Part shown: positions 1 through 12,900 of the stretch, in pieces
Numbering within the stretch: position 1 is the first letter of the stretch
How the letters are laid out: every line of letters begins with the position of its first letter
Assembly (NCBI RefSeq): GCF_036373705.1
Contig: NC_089863.1
Coordinates: 8,706,357 to 8,770,356 of the forward strand
DNA: 64,000 bases
Source: Amia ocellicauda
Lineage: Eukaryota > Chordata > Actinopteri > Amiiformes > Amiidae
Direction of reading: 5' to 3'
Translations under genes and position numbers: made by a program
Notes under the pieces: generated by a model
Seen by the model: only the letters and a program-made list of their open reading frames with translations
Database searches by the model: none
What the model was told of the DNA's origin: nothing

Positions 1-1504
1 TGAAATCTTCAGATGGCCATGTTTTGTTCTAAAACAATGTAAACAAGTTGAAATCTTTTTTAAAAACATGTCAAGGTAAACATGTTTGTACTGGTTTATC
101 CACAGAGAGATATATGACTGGCACAGGTATTCTTCTAGCACATGTACACCTAACAAAGAACCATAACATGGCATGATGATAAAACATGATATACATAGAA
201 CGTTAAGTGATATAACACCATGGTTTTGTGTAAAAACAATTAATGGTCGTGTCAGCACCTAAGACTTTTGAAGTAGGAGGGGAGGCCTTTGTGTGATAAT
301 TGTAGTGAAGAAACTGAAACTTTGAAGGCAATTATTTCTGTCTCTGTGAAGAGTAATATGCCCGGGCAGCCTCGTCCCTCTGTATGTCTGGCTTCCTGTA
401 GGAGATTTCAGACCAAAGCTGCTACACTGTCCTCTCACTCTTGAGCTGCAAACTGCTGCTCTGGCTGCTTCTCAAAGCTTTTGCAAATGCACTAAATCAT
501 TGTGGGTCTAAACTTCATCCTGTGTCTACAAGCTAGAGATGCTCTTGATCCCTTCATGTGAATAGAAACTATTCACTCCATTATAGAACAAATAACATAT
601 CAAAGGTAATATTTGGTCATAAAGTCATGGCCTTATATGGGGTAAACCATGAAATATTGTACTAACTAAAGTATTGTGGGTTTCTAAAATTCATGAAATT
701 ATACTATATATTAAACACCGTGACAATTGGGAACTATTACAATATGTCAATAGCTTTAATGTAATTATACATATTGTCATACATGAGCTGATGTCCTTAA
801 TAATAATAATAAAGTCAAGAAACAACATAATGTTGTGAACCAGAAATTAATTACAAGTATCTGTACAACATTTTTTGGAGTATCTTTTTTCTACTTCTGA
901 CTATGTTCCATGTTGTAAAATGCTTGTTTGTCACAATAAAAGTCACCATTGTGTGTGTGTGTTTGTGTATTTTATTAATTCTATACATTTGAGCACAAAT
1001 TATATTATATATACATGTATATAATTTTAAACATATGAGTACTCACAAATAGTGCTTCACTGAGTCTCTCTCTGTGCTTCACTAGTCTTTAGTGTCTATT
1101 GATAAATAAAACAAAAGACTTGTATTATTATATATGTGTGTGTGTGTGTGTGTTTGCATATATATGTATATATGTATATATACATATATGTATGTATGTG
1201 TAATGAAAATAAATGCAGTATATTCTTAAATATGATACATGTTAAGGCTATGTTTGAGCATTCACTAATGTAACAAATATAATTAACATAATGTAACAAA
1301 GTACAGGGCTGATCAAAATGTACAGATATAATTCTATACATTTCACTGTTGTTCGCTAAGAAAAGTGGTGTATTTGACTTTAGTGTCTTTTGATAAATAT
1401 AAACTAAAGAGATATAGGCATGTGTGTTTATCTGTGTTTGCTTAAATATGTATGTAATGACATGCAATATATGTAAGTCTATACATTTCTTAATTGATTT
1501 TTTC
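1..1504. other. AT-rich non-coding DNA, no gene seen
   Basis: I see no ORF with recognisable protein similarity and no convincing exon. The stretch holds an interferon-response-like motif (310-321) and GT/TA simple repeats around 1134-1195. The open frames here are repeat-encoded, with poly-Y/I/H runs. Confidence 0.6.
310..321 (+). promoter_or_regulatory. ISRE-like motif GAAACTGAAACT
   Basis: The sequence GAAACTGAAACT is a perfect two-repeat match to the GAAANNGAAA core bound by IRF/ISGF3 factors. It lies 6.6 kb upstream of the EGF/lectin gene with no visible promoter next to it, so chance occurrence in AT-rich DNA is possible. Confidence 0.25.
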
Positions 1505-2450
1505 TTACCTTTTTATTTTGCCAACACAGTATCATCCTAAGCCTTAATCATAAAACATATAAACTAAAAACACATGGACGTATGTCCATGTGGGTTCAAA
1601 TCCCACTCTGGGTAAATATTCATTTTTCTTTTTTAATTTACTAAAACAGTATCATAAAACAATATAACCTTAAATATATAAAAAATGTATATTTTTCTTA
1701 TTTTTTTAATTTACTAAAACAGTATAATCAAACATTATAATCTAAAATAAAATATATATGTGTATTTACAACTTTTATTTTTCTCAAATGTATACAATAT
1801 AACCTAATATATATAAAATGTTTATTTTTTTAATTTACTAAAACGAATCATTAAACATTATAACCTAAAATAAAATATATATATTTTTTCTTATTCTTTT
1901 TTATTTACTAAAACAGTATCATAAAACAATATAACCTAATATATATGTATTTAAAACTTTTATTTTTTAATTTACTAAAACAGTATCATACAACATTATA
2001 ACCTAATATATATAGTCTCTTTTTATTTACTTAAACAGTATCATACAACAATATAACCTAATGTATATGTATTTAAAACTTCTTAATTTTTTTATTTACT
2101 AAAACAGTATCATAAAATAATATTATTTATTTAAAACTTTTATTTTGTAATTTACTAAAACAGTATCATACATTATAACCTAATATATATATTATCTTTT
2201 TATTTACTTAAACAGTATCATAAAACAATATAACCTAATATATAAGTATTTAAAACTTTTATTTTTTAATTTACTAAAACAGTATCATTAAACAATATAA
2301 CCTAATATATATATATATATATATAAAACTTATTTTTTAATTTACTAAAACAGTATCATAAAACAATATAACTTTAAAAATGTATATGTGTTTAAAACTT
2401 GTATTTTTTAATTTACTAAAAGCGTATCATAAAACAATATAACCTTAAAA
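1505..2450. repeat. AT-rich tandem array, about 70-75 bp unit
   Basis: About a dozen imperfect copies of a unit built around 'TTTACTAAAACAGTATCAT', then 'AAACAATATAACCTAATATA' and 'TTTAAAACTTTTATTTT'. The first copy, near 1515, is diverged. Copies vary in length because of internal TA expansion. It is a minisatellite-like array with no coding content. Confidence 0.85.
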
Positions 2451-2519
2451 ACACCGTTTATGCTATTAAACATTACACCTCCACACCAGCAGGGTGAGGT
2501 ACCCTTAGACCCTCACCAT

Positions 2520-2770
2520 GATGGATGTCACCCTAGCAAGATGGCTACCATCTTACCAGATGACCTATGACCTTACAAGATGGCCACCGTCCAAGATGGC
2601 CGACATCCAAGATGACCTATGACCTTACAAGATGGCAGCCATCCAAGATGGCTGCTGCCATCCAAGATGACCTATGACTTTACAAGATGGCCACCGTCCA
2701 AGATGGCCGCTATTCAAGATGACCTATGACGTTACAAATGGCTGCCATCCAAGATGGCTGACAGGGAGGG
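2520..2770. repeat. Minisatellite of AAGATGGC / GACCTATGACC units
   Basis: Tandem copies of 'CAAGATGACCTATGACCTTA' alternate with 'CAAGATGGCCACCGTCCAAG'-type segments, with a higher-order unit of roughly 50 bp. It is richer in G+C than its flanks. Confidence 0.8.
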
Positions 2771-2849
2771 TCACGGAAGGTGAGGTGGGTCTATGGTACT
2801 AGGGAGGGCGGGACTTCCGGCTGTCACTTTGACATAAAGAACCATTATC

Positions 2850-3146
2850 ATTAGTCTAAATATAAATCCATCCATCCATTTTCAAAACCACTTATTTTCA
2901 AACCTGGCAAGGGGAAGCCAGCAGGCGTACACCCAGTACAGGACACCAGTCCATTGCAGGGTAACACACACAATTTAGAGAGGCCAGTCAACCTAACCTG
3001 CATGTCTTTGCACAGTGGAAGGAAACCAGAGTGACCAGAGAAAACCCACACAGACATGCAGACAGGCCCCCGGAGCCAGGACTTGAACACGGGACACAGG
3101 ACCTGTGAGGCATCAACACTAACCACTGCATCACCATGCTGCCCTA
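2850..3146 (-). repeat. Dispersed repeat with CCATCCATCCATTTTC end
   Basis: It begins with the CCATCCATCCATTTTC motif that ends many fish LINE-derived repeats and continues with the usual 'GGACACCAGTCCATTGCAGG' and 'AACCCACACAGACATG' type sequence. The short minus-strand frame across it is repeat-derived. I cannot name the exact family from the sequence alone. Confidence 0.5.
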
Positions 3147-3415
3147 ATCTAAATATAAATGTTAAATATGAATGTAAATGTTAAATATAAATATAAATAT
3201 AAATGTTAAATGTAAAAGTTAAATATTAATATAAATGTTACATTTATGTTATAGGCTGACCTGACCAGAGGGACTGTATTTGCATGTTAGTTATGTATTT
3301 AACTCCACATTTATATTTAAGATTTATATTTAACTTTTACATTTAACATTAAGATTCTGATTTTGCATTTATATTTAATATTTATATTTAGACAAACTAT
3401 TTATTTAAGAGTTAG
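3147..3415. repeat. Fold-back repeat of TAAATATAAATGTTAAAT units
   Basis: Tandem units of 'AAATATAAATGTTAAA' at 3147-3245 are followed at 3308-3400 by their inverse ('ATTTAACTTTTACATTTAAC', 'ATTTATATTTA'). The two halves could form a long AT-rich hairpin around a 60-bp spacer. Confidence 0.6.
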
Positions 3416-4503
3416 ATGTTTACTTTGCAAAGCCCATATTTAGGATTTAGCTAAATATTTAAAAAAACAAAATATTAATGCACGTGGAAAAAATGGCTTA
3501 AGTATTTACTAAATCTGGAAAAAAAAAAAAACAAGATTTAAGTAAAAAAACAAAGTTTTACATTAGAACTATGGTTCTCATAGTACCATACCACAGTAGG
3601 ACTGTGAGACAGTGACCTTGTTTACACAGACACACAGGGAAAGAAATATAGTCCTCTGACCGAACTGCAACTGACCTAACAAACAAAATGTGGCTGAGTG
3701 AGGGATTACAGCAACCCATGGTTACAAACATCACTCCCAGGGGACCAGTGGAGGTATCAGTACATTTTCTCTGCTCAAAGGGGTTAAAAAAGATTAAAAA
3801 GGAATTTACTTTACCATGGTTTGATCATTTGAATGGGCTGTAAACACTGAATCTGCTACTGTTTTAACAGAATACGTGATTTGAATGTTTTCTTCATGGT
3901 TGATTTGCAAAATCACTGAGGGATCAGACTATCACTGTGGTCCTGTCACACTCAAGTTGAAGACTTCCAGAGCAAGAGACAGATTCACCACTGAGGGCAT
4001 CTGAGGACACTAAGAGGTATTTTATATGTTTTTTGTATAGATTTGCGGTTGCTGAGTAGATATGGTAGTAGATATGGTATTGATAGGTACAATGATACAA
4101 ATTCCCAAGTTTGTTGCAAGATAGCTGTAAGGTTTTTATATTCCTTTTACAAATGTTTCTATAAATCACTATATCTATCTATATACAATTGAAATTGAGC
4201 TTTTCAGTGTTGTTTTATGCTCAAAAAGCTGTGGATTGTCTTTTTACCAATTCAGTGCAAGTTGTGTTTTCATGCTTCACACATTTCTTGCCATGTTCAA
4301 TAAATAAATTTAGCGGTTTGATGAATATATAGATTTATAACAATAAAGTAACAGTTCTATTGATTTAAAAGTTCTTTTTATTATTATTTCTAAATGGCTG
4401 TAGCTGGTATTTAAATAAATAAATACAAATGAAATCACAATACCATCTTACCTAGAACACACAGAAATATTGATATAACTTTATTGTTAGTTTATTGTGG
4501 GGA
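3416..4503. other. Non-coding, no gene seen
   Basis: AT-rich unique-looking sequence. The longest open frame, 3924-4169 on the minus strand, has no recognisable domain and no convincing exon boundaries. Confidence 0.5.
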
Positions 4504-5380
4504 ACACCACTGGTCAGGACAGGAAGCCGTATTTGGGACAGACTAAAATGAATCAGAAAACGGAATACCCATTGACTATAATTGGGAGAACAGAAGGATC
4601 CCACACAAGAATCTTAAAACCATGAATACACTTTCTTTAAAATAACATAATATAAAACATAAAAGTGGAATGACATGGAATGACAGCTGCTTTCTATGGA
4701 ATGACAGGCCTGGATTATCGAAAAAGCACTGAAAACAGCACAAATAGGTTTGACTGCAAATATATTCTGTCATCTATGTTTGTTATGTTTATCTATCTAT
4801 GTACACTGCAAGTTCAACCTTATCTGAAAAAATAAACTTTGTAAATGGGCAACTATATGCAAAATGCTGTGATATCTTGAAACAATTGTAATTCACTCTT
4901 AATAAAGTGTCTGCATATAAATAATAATCAAGATGAATAAGCAATTAACAGCAATAAAGACAGACGTGTGTGTGAAAACAATCCTATTATGTTTTTAGTG
5001 TGTTTTCAGTATTCCAGGCCTGTCATTCCATGGAAATCAGCTGTCATTCCACTTTTTTGTTTTTGTATGAGGTTATTTTAATGAAAGTGTATTTAGGATT
5101 TTAGAATCCCAGTCTAGGATTAGGAGATTTAGGCAGTCAAACCTATTAGTGCTGTTTTCAGTGCGTTTTCGATATTCCAGGCCTGTCATTCCACTTTTAT
5201 GTGTTATATGAGGTTATTTTAAATAAAGTGGATTTAGGATTTTAGCATCCCTGTGTGGGATTTTGAGATCTAGATTGCACTTCTGTTTTCATATGTGTAG
5301 TCTATGCGCATTCCCCCACTTTCAATGGACATTCCGTTTTGTCATTCGTTTTATTCTGTCCCTTTATTTTACAGAAACAT
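4504..5380. repeat. Large fold-back element, TIR-bearing MITE-like
   Basis: The left arm at about 4525-4760 recurs in reverse complement at about 5150-5365. For example 'GGGACAGACTAAAATGAATC' on the left matches 'CATTCGTTTTATTCTGTCCC' on the right with a few differences. A third partial copy of the 'CAGGCCTGTCATTCCA' segment lies at 5010-5160 in the right-arm orientation. No ORF is present. It is probably a non-autonomous DNA transposon or fold-back element. Confidence 0.6.
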
Positions 5381-6086
5381 CTATTTACAAACAGTAAATT
5401 GCTATTACGAACGGGATATTGTCTGATATTTCGTCAACATTGCTGCATGATTTATTCATTGTGATCGTATGAACGTTTACCGTTTCAGAGATCAGTGCTA
5501 ATTTGAAAATTGATATATTGCGTTTTGATATAAATCAGGGATGTCAAATGTTGCGTTTGGTGGGTAAAGCAGTAAATATCACTGGGATTACAAGACATCA
5601 CTACATTAAAATGTGTATACTATATGAAAATGGTACCCTCTATCAGTATATCCATATCAAGAACCCGAATTATGTGTGTTGGCTTAATTATCACGTTTTG
5701 CCACGAAGCTCTTCAAATGTTTGCTCACTAATAGGGGTGTAAAGATTCACACACTTTTGATTCGGTTCAATTTTTGATTGTACTTTTTCTTCACACACCT
5801 GTCTCCAAATGAATCTTAACCTAAGCTAATGACCTAATTAAAAACGATCAATTATTTTAACACTGCCAGCCAGTACATCAACAATAACAGGATTAACAGC
5901 AAACGAACAGTAAGGGCTTATGAAAAACACTTTACTGGACTAAGGTGTTCTCGATTTGCATGGACACTATGCTGGAGTCGTCATGACTGAATTATAAGGA
6001 GCGGTAGAAACTGGCTGAGCCGATCAGAGGACAGACAGACCTCATTCTTCAACTGTGTATCAACACCTGCACATATACATACACAC

Positions 6087-6127
<41 letters not shown>

Positions 6128-6931
6128 CACAATAACACTGGCTTTACACAATGAATTATATAAATCGGTAAGACATAATTATAAAACAAAGAACTAGTTA
6201 TAAAATTAGCAGGAAATTGAACTATTGCATATATCCTGGCTATAGTATTATGCAAAGTGAAGGCGATTTGTATAGCTGTATGCAGTAAACGCGCTTTTCA
6301 ACACTACGGTGCCCTATAACATGAAATAATTAGCATCAAACAGGTGACTGATCAAACATTGATCCAGAGACCTGGTTTTGCAACATAATCGGGATTGAAT
6401 TAGAAACTCGCTGAGCCGATCACAGGACAGCCTGACGAGTACGATGGCAGGTGCAAATCTGCTAATACAATAAATAATTACAATAATTATTGTAATTGTA
6501 ACTACTGGATAACACTGGTGGCTAGATAGTTAGCAATGACTGTCCATATTCATATTAACGATGTTCAAGTGATCTCTACAACATTAATGCACACAATTGT
6601 ATCTGAAACTTTGGATCTCTCACTGGCACAAACGGTTTTAATTGAAACTTGTATTCCTTATTTTAAACAATCTGATCAATTAGGATACTGCATTTTGTGA
6701 TATCAATATTTCCTTCATGCACAGAAAAGAACATAAACCAGAGGCATGATCTAGACTCAACATTCAGAGATCAAGGGATTGGCTGACTGTGATTCTGTAT
6801 AGATTTAAGACACTGATAAAACAGACACTTTTGGACTTTGAGGGATCAAAGTGGGTGAGAGACCAGTTCTTTACAATTGCAATTGCACATTTATATCTGT
6901 GTTCTCTTTCTCCATGCCACCCACAGGGAAA
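5381..6931. other. Upstream flank of the EGF/lectin gene
   Basis: No coding exon is recognised. It contains a TAA microsatellite at 6088-6125. The short exon carrying the proposed start codon begins near 6927 after a 'CCCACAG' acceptor, so a non-coding 5' exon and the promoter probably lie in this stretch, but I cannot place them. Confidence 0.4.
6088..6125. repeat. (TAA)n microsatellite
   Basis: Uninterrupted TAA trinucleotide run. Confidence 0.95.
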
Positions 6932-6965
6932 ATGAACACAGAAAGATGGGACTTTCTCTCTTTGA
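6932..6965 (+). CDS. Exon 1: start and N-half of signal peptide
   Basis: ATG at 6932 follows an AG acceptor at 6925-6926. The exon reads [11 protein letters not shown] and ends in phase 1 at GTGAGT. Joined to the next exon it gives a hydrophobic signal peptide. The join rests on phase and hydrophobicity only. Confidence 0.5.
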
Positions 6966-9900
6966 GTGAGTGCATTTTCAATCTCCAGTATAACACTCAA
7001 ATAGAGGTATCTAATCCAGGTATTTTGTATGTAAAAACATTTACATAAAAAAAGAATGCTTATCTCTCACTTCAGTCAGTCAATTTCTCTTGATTAGATT
7101 TTAACCATTATAAGATTCACTAATGAATTGAAAATGAGTCTCAATGTTATTTATTTAGTCATAACCTAGTGGGAATGATACCTTTTATTGTTGGTAGTAG
7201 TAATGCTATTGAAAATATAGTCAATACCTTATAAAATCATATTTTACATCAAAGGCAATATCATTTTATAAAGACTTTTACTGTTTAGTGTGCAAATAGT
7301 ATATTTCCAAACCAACACATTTCTTTCACATATATACATCTATTTTGCTTTTACTCAGGTTTGCTGCTGTTTTTTCTGAGGTGTAATGCAGGTAAGTTGA
7401 GGTAATATTCAATTCATTATTCATTATTCACCCCTACTGCTGCCCTTACTGGTATACTGGATATGTAAAGGCCTGCCAGGATGGTTACTACGTATACAAG
7501 ATGGTTTCAATAGATTCAGGTAACTATGTTTATTGTACCAGTGAGTATACAATATTAACAAATCTATTTATATTGATTATGGCATATTATATGTTTTATT
7601 ATTATTATAATGATGATATTTGTTATATTATGGGTGACAAGGATGCAGACGAGACCATTATGTACTAACACTAGGTTTATTTTTTCTATCCTCTAAAACT
7701 CCCTCCGGGTTAACCTTTTGCCCCAGAAGTAACCTCCCCCTGGAAGTTAACCCTTACCAGGACATCTCCCCTGTTAAGTAAAGAACATAACTTTTATTTT
7801 CTCCAACTGATAATATTGTAACTTTCTCACTATCAACTTAACCTCTCTAACATTTCAATGGGAAGGAAACCCACAAGAGATTAGTTTAATTATTCTCCTT
7901 AAATGTCCTCCCCCTCCTCAATAGCAGTGGCAATTCTAGAGTATGTTGGGGCCCCAGACAAAATAATTCCTGACGGTGTTGGTGTTTTCTCCCATGAGAG
8001 TGGGGGTGGGGGGGTGGGGGTAACTTCTCCCAGCTCTGGTACAATATCCTTTATCAAGACTGGATATCACTGATAGCTGTGCCCTTGACGGATGTGATGG
8101 CATTGGTGCCTCCTTAATGACAGGCTGTGCTGTTGCACTGAGATGCGTGTGGTTCCGACGCAACAGTCCATCTGCAGTTTGCACAAGATATGATCTTGGA
8201 GTCTTGGCCTGTTGAAGCACATGCCCATGAGCTTGCTCAGTTGTAATCCACACTTTTTGTCCTGGCTGAAGCTCCGGTAGTGGACAGGCTCGATGTCATC
8301 TGTTGTACTGAAGCTCCTGACGTTTCCGTCCTGCACTTTGCAATGCCCTGGTGACCTTCATGAAGCGCATCAAAGATTTCCTTCCACATAACCGTTGGAA
8401 TCACTATCCTCTGGCCCATCAAGAGTAGATCCCCCACCATATTAAAATCCTCCTTCACCTGCCAGAATGGAGTCAGCTCTGGTGGGACCCCTCTTTTATC
8501 TGGCCAGCCTGTTTGACAATAATTAATTGCTTTGGTGCAGATTGGGTCAGTTTTCTGAGCTATCAGGACAATAATGATGATCATTATTTGAATTTAATCG
8601 GGGGTTTTGCAGTATGTATCAGGGGTTCAAAATCCTGGTCCAATCACTGATACTGGGAAGACTAGTTTATTTATTTTTTTGTAAACAATAATTAATTTTA
8701 TTGGGTAGTTAAGTTCTCAGATGGAGCTACAAGAGATATTGTAGCCCCACAGGGCTGGGCCTATGGACCAATTCACTCATGCTGAAATACTGAGAAGGAT
8801 CATAGTTTTCACCGCCAAGTGTGTGTATGTATGTATGTAAATCTGTAGTTATGTGTGTATCATTGTAATTATGTTGTTTATTTATGTTTTATATTTCTGT
8901 AGGCCATAGCAACTGTGCTGCATCAGTTTGTGGTCCAAATGCACAATGTAGTGACACTAATGGAAGCTGCTACTGTGATCCTGGATACAGAATTCTCTCT
9001 CAAGTCAAGAAGTCAAGTAGCATCTGTGAGGGTGAGAATAGTATTTGTTATTAAATAAATAAATAAACAACTAAGAAAAATCTTCATAGTTATCCATCGC
9101 ATAGAAAGTGTCACCTGAGCGTTCCGGTCAGACTGACTGCTGGGTCCTTTTCCTTTTTTGGGGCTTGTCCTCAGTCATTCCTCTCAAGCCACTGGAATCC
9201 AGCTCCCATTAGGACCTTCCCACTCCCCTGGATAATTTCCCTTTGTTTTAATTTGCCCTGGCTTCTCTGCCTGACTGCCTCATTGTAGCTCTGCTGTTGC
9301 CTGCTGTCTCTCCCCAAGGCCTATGAGCTCGTCTGCCCTTTCCAGAATCTCCCTGACTGATGGTCTTTTTATGTAATAGGGGAGAGCCAGGAGATAGTTG
9401 ACCACAAGTCTTTCAATTACTCCTTTGGCTGCCAGCAGTCAAGCAGCCTAACAGCTCTCACAATTCAATTTGCAGAGCCTTGTTGCCGGCCTTCTAACTC
9501 ACACTATATCTGTGTCTGCCTATGTTTGGGCCAAGCATCCACTTTGCAGAGCAGTCTCTCAGTCATAGTTCGGAAGCAGGAGACAAGATACATAATCATG
9601 TTCGTTTTCCAGTCCAGGGCAGGTAGCCAAATCAGGTTCTCAGCACAATCAAAGGTCGGTATCCAGTCAAACCATCAATAGCAGTCACGGTTTGCTCTGC
9701 TCAAAACCTCTCCCAGCACCCACATTGCAATGCGTCTGAGCGTGCTTTGTTCTCCTATATAAAATACTCCTGGAGGTGGATCCCTGCCCTTCTTATATAG
9801 CACCCTTCACAGATGACACCCCACACCATAACAATTAGTAATAACTTAGGTTAAAACTAGGGAAGATCAGGTCAATATAACTAAGCTGATGAAATACAGA

Positions 9901-12900
9901 TCTCCATCATGACTTGCCTGAGTAAAACAAAGAAAGTACAGATGCTATCGATGTATTTTCTTTGCAGATATTGACGAGTGTGCATACAGCAACCTCTGTG
10001 GTCCCAATGCAAAGTGTACGAACATACCTGGGAATTACAGCTGTGCCTGTGACACTGGGTTTGTGGCCCCTACTACAGACACTACACAGATAAGCAGTTC
10101 AAACCCATGTAGAGGTAGTAATCTCTTTCATATAAATCAACAGTGGGGTTCCCTGATGTCAAAATAAAGGCTTACAGTGGCTCTACATAGAAAGATATAA
10201 ACCATACATGTCACAGGCCTCTCTTACCAGTTTTCTGCAAGTCTTTTGCAATAAATGTCTTGTTTTGTGTTTCTCCTTATTTTGTTCAGTGTAACATTCC
10301 TTGGAAGAGAAAAGCTCGATTCATTACACTCCTTCCTTTTCTTCTCTATTCTCTCCTTCTTCCTTCTTCCTGCTTCTTTTTCTTTTTTATTCCTCTCTTT
10401 CTTGTTCAATTATAAATATAAAAACTATTTTTTCTTACATGGAATATCTTGTCACCAGGATGCTTACACGTAAAAGGTTGTGAAGATGTGGGTAATGCTG
10501 TGAAAAATGTCAGGGAAATCTATTAAAACCGTAATTAAAATAATAAATACTGATTTGAAGTCTTGCTTTGCTGCAGATATCGATGAGTGTGCAAACCAAG
10601 TGTGTGGTCCTAACACACAATGTATTAACACTTTTGGAAGTTACAAGTGTATCTGTGACACTGGATACAGTCCTACACCTGGAGTCCCAAATAAAAGTAA
10701 TTCAGACACCTGCCAAGGTAATTGCAGCATCTTGTGTTTGATCAACTGTGTCTCTATTGTTCTGGAATGTGCACTTGTTTTAGTTGAGTTAATATCATTT
10801 AACACATTTTTTTTTTAGAAAAAATACAAATATCTACTTTAAGGTGCTTCTAAGCTTTTTTCACATTTGTTTCCTGAATGAAACATTCAAAGCAAATGTA
10901 AATCCACACAGAAATAAATTACCACAAATGGATAGCAGCATTCAGTGGTTCAATTCGTTTAAAAAATATACAATTAAATACACTTGCTGATTTGTTTCAG
11001 TGATAAAAAATTAGATTAAACAAATTTCTGATCATGCTCAATGATACTTCACAGATATTGATGAATGTACACTATCTGAAACAATATGTGGTCCCAATGC
11101 ACAGTGTAACAACACCGCTGGGACATATAACTGCTCCTGTAACAGTGGATACGCCCCCCCCAATGGAGTCGCACTGGTCAGCAGGTCATACACTTGTGAA
11201 GGTAATATATGAATAATTCCAGATCACTGGGAACTGATGGAATCAATTCTGATGTTGATTAAAAAAAAATGTATTTGTATACTATTTAATATATTGTTTT
11301 ATATTTTGGTGGCGTATGAGATCAGTGAGGCATAACAATAAGAAAATGGTTATAACTGCATTAGAAATGTATTAAAAAAATAAAGACCATCCTCAACACC
11401 ATATTTAAAATGCATAAAACTTCAGCAGTGGACAACACCAACCACAGTTCACTGAAAAGCCCAACACCAAAATCACAACTACTCCAGAAGACTGTGCCCC
11501 AGATATTAAAATGAGTAAATCACATTTATGATTAGAGGAATAAGTACAGCTTGATCTCAATAACAACTCTGATTCTCTACAGACATTGATGAGTGTGCCC
11601 AATCCCCATCAATCTGTGGTCCCAATGCACACTGTATTAACCGTATTGGCAGTTATAGCTGCATCTGTGCAACTGGATATGTTCCTCGCCATGGAATTGT
11701 CCTGACGAGCAATTCAAACCCCTGTGAAGGTAAGAATGGATTAATTAAGTATTCATACTGTTGATTATCACTGAAAATAATATAGGGACCAGATTTTAGT
11801 AAGCACTAGGTGAAGAGACAGCTCACTCATTTGTATGACATGCCTATATTGTAACCAGTGAATAATTTGAATGATCAGAGTGTTGCACACATTCTGAATT
11901 GCATTTACAACATAAGAACATAAGAAAGTTTGAGAGGAGGCCATTCGACCCATCATGGACGTTGGTGTCCATTAATAACTAAGTGATCCAAGGATCCTAT
12001 CCAGACTGAGTTTAAATTTTCCAAAATGTACAGCTTCTACCACATCACTGGGGAGTTTGTTCCAGATTGTGACACCTCTCTGAGTGAATAAGTATCTCCT
12101 GTTTTCCATTTTTAATGCCTTGAAGCCCAATTTCCATTTGTGTCCCCAGATCTATGTGTCCCTGCTGATCTGGAAAAGCTCCTCTGGTTTGATGTGGTCG
12201 ATGCCTTTCTTGATTTTGAATACTTGGATCAAGTCCCCACGTAGTCTCCTCTGTTCCAGGGTGAAAAGGTTCAGGTCCTCAGTCTCTCAGTAGGACATTC
12301 CCTTCAGACCTGGAATAAGTCTGGTAGCGCTCCTCTTAACTGCCTCTAGAGCAGCGATATCTTTCTTGAAGTGTGGAGCCCAGAACTGCACACAGTATCC
12401 AGATGAGCTCTAACTAGTGCATTGTACAGTCTGAACATCACTGCTCTTGCTCTCAATTCTACACTTTTGACAATATACCCTAACATCCTGTTTGCCTTTT
12501 TTATTGCTTCCCCACATTGTTTGGATGGAGAAAATGAGGAGTCCACATAGACTCCTAGGTCTTTCTCATATATTACATCTAGTTATATTCCTCCCATAGT
12601 GTAATTATAGTGGACATTTTTGTTACCTGCATGTAATACCTTGCACTTGTCCACATTGAATTTCATCTCCCAGGTGTCAGCCCACAACTGAATATTATCT
12701 AAGTCCCTTTGAATAACCTGTGCTGCCGAGATTGTATCTGCTGAGCCACCTATTTTAGTATCATCTGCAAATTTGACAAGTTTGCTAAATATCCCAGAGT
12801 CCAGATCATTAATATAGAGAGAGCAAATGCCCTAGTACTGATCCCTGTGGAACTCCACTAACAACCTCACTCCAACGCTTGCAGTTCCCAAGTGTGGAGG

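Noticed and set aside
1561-1613. tRNA gene suggested by GTGGGTTCAAATCCCAC
   Set aside because: A good T-arm is present, but no matching acceptor stem, D-arm or anticodon arm lies upstream at the right distance.
7431-7520. Possible extra exon of the EGF/lectin gene reading [17 protein letters not shown]
   Set aside because: It ends at a plausible GTAACT donor but has no convincing acceptor in phase, and the neighbouring exons already join in phase without it.
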